Assembly: GCF_000308655.1 (NCBI RefSeq) | Contig: NZ_BAGC01000044.1 | Location: 248,001-312,000, forward strand | Length of the DNA stretch: 64,000 nt | Source of the DNA: Nocardia niigatensis NBRC 100131 | Lineage (GTDB): Bacteria; Actinomycetota; Actinomycetes; Mycobacteriales; Mycobacteriaceae | Direction of reading: 5' to 3' | Shown: piece by piece, positions 1-6,762 of the stretch | Layout of the letters: each line of letters opens with the position of its first letter | Numbering within the stretch: position 1 is the stretch's first letter | Notes under the pieces: model-generated | Told to the model about the DNA's origin: nothing | Seen by the model: only the letters and a program-made list of their open reading frames with translations | Databases searched by the model: none | Made by a program: the position numbers and the translations under genes

Positions 1-130
1 CAGCGTCGCAGTCCGATGATGCGAGTTGGTCCCAGGGGACCGTTCGCGCCCCACTCTACGTAAAACGCCCGCCGCGCGGCCCAACACCTGCCGCGCGGGG
101 CACACCCGGGCGGGATGCGAGGATTGCCGG

Positions 131-739
131 GTGAATCCAGAGCAGTGGGCGGCCTCGGCCCTGTACCGGTGTATCCGGGAAGTCGCGGAATATGTGGACG
201 GCGAGGGCTGGGACCGCCCGCCGCAGATGTTCGCGCTGGTACCGACGGCCGACCTGGTCGCCGCCGAACCCACCCTGCTGGATCAGCTGGACGAGCAGGA
301 CGCCCTGACTCCCATTGCGCAGGAGCCGTTCCCGGAGGACATCGCGGGCGAGGCCGACGCCATGGCGCTCGACGAGTTCCTGGCCACCACCAGCTGGCCG
401 CCGTCGGTCGAGGGCTGCGTTCTCGTCCAGCAGATCGTGGTGCTGCCGCCCACCGCAGAGCAGAGCCTCGACGATGCCATCGCTCCCCTGCTCGCCGACC
501 GCGATGCCGCCGACCAGGCCGGCCGCCGCGCGGCCATGACCCACGCCGAGCGCCGCGACGCCCGGCTTTTCGTCGGTGTGCTGCGCGACGGCACCTCGCT
601 GTCGCTGCTGCAGGTCCGTCCCAGCGAGGAGGACGAGGACCCCTTCGGCGATCTCGATCTGCGTACCGCCCCGAACCTGGCCCCGAATCTGGTCGAGGCG
701 CTGCGGCACACCTTGGAGAACGACCCCGACGAGTTCTGA
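131..739 (+). CDS. PPA1309 family protein
   Basis: Acidic protein of about 202 residues, starting NPEQWAASALYRCIREVAEY. It resembles the PPA1309 family, conserved actinobacterial proteins of unknown function found beside the Lon-like PDZ protease gene. The frame is open upstream to position 26, but that extension is Arg/Pro-rich and unlike the rest. The GTG at 131 follows a GAGGA-type ribosome-binding site, so I place the start there. No membrane segment or catalytic motif is visible. It converges on the PDZ protease gene, with only 6 bp between the stop codons. The function is unknown and the family assignment is from recall. Confidence 0.75.
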   Translation: MNPEQWAASALYRCIREVAEYVDGEGWDRPPQMFALVPTADLVAAEPTLLDQLDEQDALTPIAQEPFPEDIAGEADAMALDEFLATTSWPPSVEGCVLVQQIVVLPPTAEQSLDDAIAPLLADRDAADQAGRRAAMTHAERRDARLFVGVLRDGTSLSLLQVRPSEEDEDPFGDLDLRTAPNLAPNLVEALRHTLENDPDEF

Positions 740-745
740 CGGGGC

Positions 746-1792
746 TCAGCTACAGCTGGTGACTTCCTTGCCGGCGTTGATGTCCTCGAGCGATTGCACT
801 GCGCCGGACAGGTTCTCGACCTTGACCAGGCGCAGGCCCGCCGGGGTCCGCTGCGCGGCCTCGTTGCAGTTGGCGGCGGGGACCATGAAGGTCTCGGCGC
901 CGGCCTCGCGGGCGGCGATCATCTTGTACTGGATACCGCCGATCGGGCCGACCTTGCCGTCGGGGTCGATGGTGCCGGTGCCAGCGACGAACTTGCCGCC
1001 GGACAGGTCGCCGGTGGTGAGCTTGTCGACCAGGGCCAGGGTGAACATCAGGCCCGCCGAGGGACCGCCGATCTCGCCGAGATTGAAGTCGACCTTGATC
1101 GGGCCCTTGTTGACCTCGTCGGGTGTGATGCCGAGATAGCCCTTGCCGGAATCGTCGGGGCGCGCGCCCAGGGTGATCTCCGCGGTCTGCTCGGCGCCGT
1201 CGCGACGCACGACCACCGGGATCGTGGTGCCCGGCTTGGCCGAGGAGACCGCGGTCACAACATCTTTGGTGGTGGCGATCGGCTTACCGTCGACGCTGAC
1301 GATTTCGTCGCCCTTCTTCAGCATGCCCTTGGCCGGGCCGTCGTCGGCGACATTCGCCAGCTGCACCGCGGTCGGCAGCTTCAGATAGTTGAGGGCCGCC
1401 AATTCCGCGGAGTCCTCGGAATCCTTGAACTGCTGCTGATTGGATTTGTCTACATCGTCACGCGACTGCCCCGGCGGATAGACCTCGGCGCGCGGCACCA
1501 AACCGTGCTGACCGTCGATCCACAAGCCGATCGCCTCGAAGATATTCAGCCGGTCGCGAACGGAGACGGTCGTCATATTCAGATTGCCGGAGGTCGATTT
1601 CACCGGCGCGCCCTTCACGTCGACGACCTGTTTTCCGTCGACTTCGCCCAGCGTATTGAAGGTCGGCCCCGGTCCGAGCGCCACGAACGGGACAGTGACG
1701 ACACTGCCCAGTATGCCCAGCGCCAGAATCGGGACGAGAGCGGCGAGCAGGGTGAATATCCGACGGTTCACGCGGCCAAGGGTACTGGTCAT
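746..1792 (-). CDS. PDZ domain Lon-like protease, membrane anchored
   Basis: About 348 residues. A single N-terminal transmembrane segment (roughly residues 10-35) is followed by an extracytoplasmic region, a PDZ domain (about 130-215, with KKGDEIVSVDGKPI) and a C-terminal Lon (S16)-type proteolytic domain. The catalytic serine is visible in GEIGGPSAGLMFTLALVD, and the lysine partner lies near GGIQYKMIAA. This is the YlbL/Rv3194c family, thought to cut membrane or secreted substrates. The start is the ATG at 1792; an alternative ATG lies at 1801 and the frame stays open further upstream. It is divergent from the zinc metalloprotease, with 64 bp between the start codons, which fits a shared promoter region. 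Confidence 0.9.
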   Translation of the reverse strand: MTSTLGRVNRRIFTLLAALVPILALGILGSVVTVPFVALGPGPTFNTLGEVDGKQVVDVKGAPVKSTSGNLNMTTVSVRDRLNIFEAIGLWIDGQHGLVPRAEVYPPGQSRDDVDKSNQQQFKDSEDSAELAALNYLKLPTAVQLANVADDGPAKGMLKKGDEIVSVDGKPIATTKDVVTAVSSAKPGTTIPVVVRRDGAEQTAEITLGARPDDSGKGYLGITPDEVNKGPIKVDFNLGEIGGPSAGLMFTLALVDKLTTGDLSGGKFVAGTGTIDPDGKVGPIGGIQYKMIAAREAGAETFMVPAANCNEAAQRTPAGLRLVKVENLSGAVQSLEDINAGKEVTSCS

Positions 1793-1856
1793 CGAGGCCA
1801 TTGCCGCGCTCCGCTCGGCGGTTCGCGTGCTTCGTGGCTCCAGTACCGTAGTGGGT

Positions 1857-3287
1857 ATGAGTGATTTTCCGTTCGGATTCTCGAATCGCGATGACGACCC
1901 GGAGCGCAAGCCCGGGGACCAGTCCAGCGGTTCTGGTGCGAACAACCCGTTCGGATTCGAGATGGGCGGTCCGGGCGGCGGCGGATTCGATCCCTCGCAA
2001 CTCGGTCAGATGCTGTCGCAGCTGGGTGCCATGTTCTCGAGCATGGGACAGCCGGGCACGCAGACGGGTCCGGTCAATTACGACATCGCCAAGCGGCTGG
2101 CCCGCCAGCAGCTCGGGGCCAGCGTCCCGCCCGTGTCCGCCGGCGCGCAGAGCGCCGTCACCGACGCGGCGCACCTGGCGGAGCTGTGGCTCGACGCCGC
2201 CACCACCTTCCCCGCGGGCGCGAGCAAGACCGTCGCGTGGACTGCCAACGACTGGATCGAGGAGACGCTCCCCACATGGAAGCGGCTGTGCGACCCGGTG
2301 GCCGAACAGGTTTCGGGCATGTGGACCGCCACCCTCCCGGCCGAGGCCAAGGAATTCGCGGCACCGATGTTCGGAATGCTCGGCCAGATGGGCGGACTCG
2401 CGTTCGGTTCGCAGCTGGGCCAGGCCCTGGGCCAGCTCGCCAAGGAGGTGCTGACCTCCACCGACATCGGATTGCCGCTGGGTCCCGACGGCACCGCGGC
2501 ACTGCTGCCCGCGGCCATCTCGGAATTCAGCGCCGGGCTCGAGCAGCCGGAGAGCGAGATCCTGGTCTTCCTGGCCGCCCGCGAGACCGCGCACCAGCGG
2601 CTGTTCGCGCACGTGCCGTGGCTGCGCCAGCAGGTGCTGGCCGCAGTCGAGGACTACGCGCGCGGCATCAAGATGGACTTCTCCGCCATCGAGCAGGCCG
2701 CCCAGAACCTGGATCCCATGACGCTGGTGCAGGATCCGTCGAAATTGGAAGAACTGCTGTCGCAGGGCACCTTCGAACCGCAGACCACCCCCGAGCAGAA
2801 GGCCGCGCTGGAGCGGCTGGAAACACTGCTGGCCCTGATCGAGGGCTGGGTGGAGACCGTGGTCGCCGACGCGGTCGGCGATCGGCTGCCCGGCGCGGGT
2901 GCGCTGGCCGAGACCCTGCGCCGCCGCCGGGCCACCGGCGGACCGGCCGAGCAGACCTTCGCGACACTCGTCGGCCTGGAGCTGCGTCCGCGCAAAGTAC
3001 GTGAGGCCGCGGCGCTGTGGCGGCGGCTGACCACCGACGCCGGGCTGGAGAAGCGCGACGGCGTGTGGGCGCACCCGGACCTGTTGCCCGACTCCTCCGA
3101 TCTGGACGCCCCGGCGGGCTTCATCGATTCGGTGCTGGGCGGCGGCGCGGGGGTGTTCGACGATCCACTGGCGCAGCTGGCCGAGACGGAGGCGCGCGAG
3201 CGCGCCGAGAAGGAAGGCCACGCCGAAAAGGACGGCGAGGGTGAGGATTCCACGGGCGGCGAGCCCGAGGGCGACGCCACTGCCTGA
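1857..3287 (+). CDS. Zinc-dependent metalloprotease, zincin_1/DUF2342 family
   Basis: 476 residues, homologous to Rv3195 and the TIGR03624 putative hydrolases. The N-terminus is Gly/Asp/Asn-rich and probably disordered (to about residue 65). The helical core carries AARETAHQRLFAHVPWLR, where the conserved His residues of this family replace a classical HExxH. The C-terminus is a Glu/Lys-rich tail. The ATG at 1857 agrees with the conserved MSDFPFGF start. It is followed by the E1-like and ABC1-kinase genes on the same strand, an arrangement kept in mycobacteria. The substrate is unknown. Confidence 0.85.
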   Translation: MSDFPFGFSNRDDDPERKPGDQSSGSGANNPFGFEMGGPGGGGFDPSQLGQMLSQLGAMFSSMGQPGTQTGPVNYDIAKRLARQQLGASVPPVSAGAQSAVTDAAHLAELWLDAATTFPAGASKTVAWTANDWIEETLPTWKRLCDPVAEQVSGMWTATLPAEAKEFAAPMFGMLGQMGGLAFGSQLGQALGQLAKEVLTSTDIGLPLGPDGTAALLPAAISEFSAGLEQPESEILVFLAARETAHQRLFAHVPWLRQQVLAAVEDYARGIKMDFSAIEQAAQNLDPMTLVQDPSKLEELLSQGTFEPQTTPEQKAALERLETLLALIEGWVETVVADAVGDRLPGAGALAETLRRRRATGGPAEQTFATLVGLELRPRKVREAAALWRRLTTDAGLEKRDGVWAHPDLLPDSSDLDAPAGFIDSVLGGGAGVFDDPLAQLAETEARERAEKEGHAEKDGEGEDSTGGEPEGDATA

Positions 3288-3416
3288 CCGATGACGGCAA
3301 CCTGACCTGTGGATGGACGCAAGGCCCTGAACCGAGTTGTGGATAACCCACGAAAGCGCTGATGAACAAGCGTTTTCGTGGGTTACCGCGTTTCCGGCGG
3401 CGCGCAGGCTGATGGC
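3288..3416 (+). other. Intergenic region with a 15-bp stem hairpin and a DnaA-box-like sequence
   Basis: An inverted repeat pairs 3345-3359 with 3370-3384 (one G.U pair, 10-nt loop). It lies after the metalloprotease stop and before the E1-like gene. No T-tract follows on either strand, so terminator function is uncertain. The left arm overlaps TTGTGGATAA (3337-3346), whose complement contains TTATCCACA, the consensus DnaA box. Confidence 0.4.
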
Positions 3417-4277
3417 ATGACGACTGTGATGCCGGCCCGTGGCCCGATGCTCCATCCCCGAATCACCGTGCTGCTGCGCCCGAATGGCGCGATCCAACTC
3501 GGCTGGGATCCCGAGCGGGCGGTCATACTGCGACCGCCGGGGCCGATCGAGGCGATGCCCGCGCTGCTGAGGCTGCTGGACGGCTCCCGCACCGAGGCCG
3601 AGATTCTCTGGCAGGCCCGGGAATTGGGGTTCGGCACCGAGGTCGCGCAGGCGCTGCTCGATCAGATGGCGGCCGCCGATCTGCTGGCCGCCGACGCGCC
3701 CCGGGCGCGGCTGCGGACGGTGCATGTGCACGGGCGTGGCCCGCTGGCGGACGCGCTGCTGGCGGGTCTGCACCGAATCGGGCTGCGGGCCAAGCACTCC
3801 TGCGAACGGCCCGGCGGGACGGGGGCCGAGGCGCTGCAGGCGGAACGCCCGGATCTGCTGGTGCTCTCCGATGCCCTGGTGCCGGACCCGGGGCTGGTCG
3901 CGAGCCTCATGCGCCGCCGCATCCCGCATCTGCAGGTCCGCATTCGTGACGGGCGCGGCATCGTCGGCCCGCTGGTGCTGCCGGGCGAAACCGGTTGCCT
4001 GCGTTGCGCGGATCTGCGCCGCACCGAGGCCGAGCCGGCCTGGCCGCAGCTGGCGGCACAGCTGCTGGGGCGGGTCGGCTGCGCGACCCCGGCGGGGACC
4101 GCCATGACCGCGGCCCTGGCGCTGCGGGAGATCGAGATCGTGTCCTCCGGCCGCGCGGATCACCCACCCGCCACGCTCGACGCCACACTCGAGGTGGATC
4201 TCGATAGTCCGCACCTGGATCGGCGGCCGTGGCCCGCCCATCCGAACTGCGGTTGCGGCGAAGGCGCGGGAGTGTGA
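3417..4277 (+). CDS. ThiF/E1-like protein (cyclodehydratase-like), zinc binding
   Basis: 286 residues, homologous to Rv3196. The N-terminal half (to about 95) resembles the leader-binding winged-helix part of TOMM cyclodehydratase partner proteins. The C-terminal half resembles the Rossmann-like E1 fold, with a four-cysteine zinc site formed by GCLRCADL (near 194) and NCGCG (near 281). No YcaO enzyme or precursor peptide gene is seen nearby, so a RiPP role is not supported. The ATG at 3417 is preferred over an earlier in-frame GTG because upstream residues look non-coding. The stop overlaps a possible upstream start of the ABC1 kinase (TGATG at 4275-4279). Confidence 0.7.
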   Translation: MTTVMPARGPMLHPRITVLLRPNGAIQLGWDPERAVILRPPGPIEAMPALLRLLDGSRTEAEILWQARELGFGTEVAQALLDQMAAADLLAADAPRARLRTVHVHGRGPLADALLAGLHRIGLRAKHSCERPGGTGAEALQAERPDLLVLSDALVPDPGLVASLMRRRIPHLQVRIRDGRGIVGPLVLPGETGCLRCADLRRTEAEPAWPQLAAQLLGRVGCATPAGTAMTAALALREIEIVSSGRADHPPATLDATLEVDLDSPHLDRRPWPAHPNCGCGEGAGV

Positions 4278-4357
4278 TGGAAACCACTATCCCCCCTCAC
4301 CCGGAAGAACACCCCAATCCCATGGCGGACCGTCTGGGACATCGGCATGATGGGAAC

Positions 4358-5710
4358 GTGTCAGAGATTGTGAGCAAGCGCTCTTCCCGCAATGCCAAGC
4401 TGGCCAAGATTCCACTCGGCATCGCAGGGCGGGCGGCCGTGGGTTTCGGCCGCAAACTGGCCGGGGGAGACAAGCAGGAGATCAACGCCGAGCTGAATCA
4501 GAAGGCCGCCGAACAGCTCTTCGCCGTCCTCGGTGAGCTCAAGGGCGGTGCCATGAAGTTCGGCCAGGCACTGTCGGTGATGGAGGCCGCCGTCCCGGAG
4601 GAGTTCGGCGAGCACTATCGCGAGGCGCTCACCAAGCTGCAGGCCGCCGCGCCACCCATGCCGGCCGCGGCCGTGCACCGGCAGCTCGACCAGCAACTGG
4701 GGACCGGCTGGCGGCAACGCTTCCGGGAATTCGACGACGCGCCCACCGCCTCGGCCAGCATCGGCCAGGTACACAAGGCGATCTGGTCCGACGGCCGGGT
4801 GGTCGCGGTGAAGGTGCAGTACCCCGGCGCGGACGAGGCGCTGCGCGCCGATCTCAAGACGCTCAACCGGATGGCGGGCATGATGAGCGCGCTCATACCG
4901 GGCGCCGATGTGAAACCGATCCTGGCCGAGATCAGTGAGCGCACCGAGGAGGAACTGGACTACCGGATCGAGGCCGGTCACCAGCGCCAGTTCGCCCGGG
5001 CCTACAACGGTCACCCGCGCTTCCTGGTGCCGAAGGTGGTGGCCAGCGCGCCGAAGGTGATCGTCACGGAATGGCTGGACAATGCCACCCCGGTGTCGAA
5101 GATCATCCAGCGCGGCGCGGAGGATCCGGCGGGCACGGTCGAACTGCGCAACCGGACTGCGGCGCTGATGGGCGAATTCCATTTCAGCTCACCGTCGATC
5201 GCGGGCCTGCTGCACGCCGATCCGCATCCGGGCAACTTCATGGTGCTCGAGGACGGCCGCCTCGCGGTCATCGATTACGGCGCCTGCGCTCCGCTGCCCA
5301 ATGGCTTCCCCAAGATCCTGGGCCAGATGGTCGCGCTCGAGGTTCAGGAGCGCTACGACGAACTGACAGCGCTGCTGCACGACAATGGCTGGGTCATCCC
5401 GGGCAAGACGGTGAGCATCCAGGAGATCCAGGATTACCTGCGCCCTTTCACCGACCCCATCAAGACCGAAACCTTCCATTTCACCCGCCGGTGGATGCAG
5501 CGCGTGGCCGGCAAGGCCACCGACATCTCCAACGCCGAGATGATGAAAACCGCTCGCTCCCTGCAACTTCCGGCCGAACATGTGATGATCTTCCGGGTCC
5601 TCGGCGGTTCCGTCGGCATCTGCGCCCAGCTCGACGCCGAAATCCCCTTCATGAAGCTCATGAACGACTGGGTCCCCGGCTACGCCGAAACCCTCCGCGC
5701 CGCCAGCTGA
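4358..5710 (+). CDS. ABC1/UbiB/ADCK family atypical kinase
   Basis: 450 residues, homologous to Rv3197. The family signature KGGAMKFGQALSVMEAAVP carries the KxGQ motif that replaces the glycine-rich loop. ASASIGQVHKA and VAVKVQYPG supply the ATP-site lysine, and DPHPGNFMV plus IDYGA give the catalytic and metal-binding aspartates. The GTG at 4358 gives the length and N-terminus (SEIVSKRSSRNAKLA) expected for the family. An ATG at 4277 overlaps the previous stop and has GGGAG before it, so a start with 27 extra residues is possible. In mycobacteria this gene sits beside whiB7 and has been linked to macrolide tolerance; the same placement is seen here. Confidence 0.88.
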   Translation: MSEIVSKRSSRNAKLAKIPLGIAGRAAVGFGRKLAGGDKQEINAELNQKAAEQLFAVLGELKGGAMKFGQALSVMEAAVPEEFGEHYREALTKLQAAAPPMPAAAVHRQLDQQLGTGWRQRFREFDDAPTASASIGQVHKAIWSDGRVVAVKVQYPGADEALRADLKTLNRMAGMMSALIPGADVKPILAEISERTEEELDYRIEAGHQRQFARAYNGHPRFLVPKVVASAPKVIVTEWLDNATPVSKIIQRGAEDPAGTVELRNRTAALMGEFHFSSPSIAGLLHADPHPGNFMVLEDGRLAVIDYGACAPLPNGFPKILGQMVALEVQERYDELTALLHDNGWVIPGKTVSIQEIQDYLRPFTDPIKTETFHFTRRWMQRVAGKATDISNAEMMKTARSLQLPAEHVMIFRVLGGSVGICAQLDAEIPFMKLMNDWVPGYAETLRAAS

Positions 5711-5728
5711 ATTACCCTGTGACGCAAA

Positions 5729-5760
5729 ACGACCCGCCTACCGTCTGGTAAGCGGGTCGT
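5729..5760. terminator. Hairpin terminator between ABC1 kinase and whiB7
   Basis: A 9-bp perfect outer stem (5729-5737 with 5752-5760) plus a 4-bp inner stem lies between the convergent ABC1 kinase and whiB7 genes. On the minus strand it is followed by TTTTG, so it should mainly terminate whiB7 transcription. It may act in both directions. Confidence 0.7.
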
Positions 5761-5791
5761 ATGCGTTCTACTCCCCCGGATGCTGGGGCGG

Positions 5792-6109
5792 TCATGCCAC
5801 CGCGACCTTGCGCGGGCGGCCACGCGGGCGCTTGCGGGCGATCACGACACCCTGGTCGAAGATCTCACCGCCCCAGACACCCCAGGGCTCACCGCGATCC
5901 AGGGCGGCCGACAGGCAGCCCTGACGGATCGGGCAGGAAGCGCACAGCGCCTTCGCCTCTTCCAACTGGGCGGGGGCCTCGGCGAACCAGAGGTCCGGGT
6001 TGCCAACTCGGCAGGGCAGGGTGATGGTGACTCCCCGGCGGACGCGGGTAGTCGTGTTGGCCACGGTGTTGCGGCATGTCACTCGTTCACGGATGACCGT
6101 GGTTGACAC
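5792..6109 (-). CDS. whiB7: WhiB7 transcriptional regulator
   Basis: 105 residues. Four cysteines for the [4Fe-4S] cluster are visible (LPCRVG, then LCASCPIRQGC), followed by the GVWGG turn and a C-terminal AT-hook (RKRPRGRPRK) that defines WhiB7 within the family. WhiB7 binds sigma-A and activates intrinsic antibiotic-resistance genes. The start is the GTG at 6109, preceded by AAGGAG six bases upstream; this is better placed than the in-frame ATG at 6133. It lies downstream of uvrD2 on the same strand but has its own promoter and long leader (6110-6680), described separately. Confidence 0.95.
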   Translation of the reverse strand: MSTTVIRERVTCRNTVANTTTRVRRGVTITLPCRVGNPDLWFAEAPAQLEEAKALCASCPIRQGCLSAALDRGEPWGVWGGEIFDQGVVIARKRPRGRPRKVAVA

Positions 6110-6183
6110 GTCGGGCTCCTTCAGCTCGTGCATCGGTCGTTCGGTGTTTCGCGAAACCGGTGCCGGTGGCTGGAGGGCCGGAT

Positions 6184-6226
6184 AAAACTATGGCCACGGT
6201 TTCGCGGGGTTCGCGATCCGTGGCCA
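6184..6226 (-). terminator. Rho-independent attenuator in the whiB7 leader
   Basis: On the minus strand a hairpin with a perfect 9-bp outer stem (TGGCCACGG paired with CCGTGGCCA, positions 6226-6218 and 6199-6191) and an inner TCGCG/CGCGA stem is followed by TAGTTTTA (to 6184). It sits after the leader ORF stop and 82 bp before the whiB7 start. This is the position expected for an early-termination attenuator, which is the known mode of whiB7 control in mycobacteria and of wblC in Streptomyces. Confidence 0.75.
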
Positions 6227-6246
6227 GGAGGTCTGGGAGGTATTCC

Positions 6247-6609
6247 CTACCTGAGTCGACTTCGGTGTCGACTCCTGATCACGGTCGCTGGGTCGGTGGT
6301 GCGGGGACGGGCTGCCAGCAGATGCACCGGACGCTCGGTTCCGGTTGCGACTGCGAGGGTTTCGACGGCCGCATACACGGCTGCCGGGTGCCAGTCACTC
6401 TTGGGCTTGTCCTGCTTGATCACGATCTGCTGATCCGCTTGGGCTTTGCTTGCAAAGACCTGAAGACCAAGATCGCCATTGACGCCGGACATACGAATCC
6501 CCTTGGGCGCGAGGATCCCCCGGGAGACGGACACGACGGACATGACGCACGCCGTCGCCTGACGGCCGGCGAAACTGCCGGTCGACACGAAGCTCGAAAT
6601 GTTGTTCAT
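6247..6609 (-). CDS. Leader ORF upstream of whiB7 (120 codons)
   Basis: The ORF begins MNNISSFVSTGSFAG and has the strongest ribosome-binding site in the area (AAGGAGGGAGG, seven bases before the ATG). It lies wholly between the whiB7 promoter and the attenuator hairpin. I do not recognise the protein. Its last codons form a perfect 8-bp inverted repeat (GAGTCGAC and GTCGACTC, 6253-6274) just before the stop. A ribosome translating to the stop would cover this repeat and sit next to the terminator, as expected of a uORF that senses slowed translation. Known whiB7 uORFs are shorter, so only part of this ORF may be relevant, or it may encode a real small protein. Confidence 0.55.
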   Translation of the reverse strand: MNNISSFVSTGSFAGRQATACVMSVVSVSRGILAPKGIRMSGVNGDLGLQVFASKAQADQQIVIKQDKPKSDWHPAAVYAAVETLAVATGTERPVHLLAARPRTTDPATVIRSRHRSRLR

Positions 6610-6683
6610 CGGTCTGCCTCCCTCCTTCACTCGTATGCGATCAGTACTTTGTGCGCGCGGGTTCTTCCCCGGTGCCGAGAACC

Positions 6684-6721
6684 ACAGTAGGTATCCATAC
6701 GGATGCGCACAACCTATTTTT
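6684..6721 (-). promoter_or_regulatory. WhiB7-type autoregulated promoter
   Basis: On the minus strand the order is AAAAAT (6721-6716), three bases, TTGTGC as -35 (6712-6707), a 17-bp spacer, and TACTGT as -10 (6689-6684, fitting TANNNT). An AT-rich block exactly 3 bp upstream of the -35 is the described signature of WhiB7-activated promoters, where the AT-hook binds. Transcription would start near 6677, about 570 bases before the whiB7 start codon. Confidence 0.75.
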
Positions 6722-6762
6722 GACCTGCGGTTTTCGGGGCTTGCTCGCATTCTTCGCAAGCA

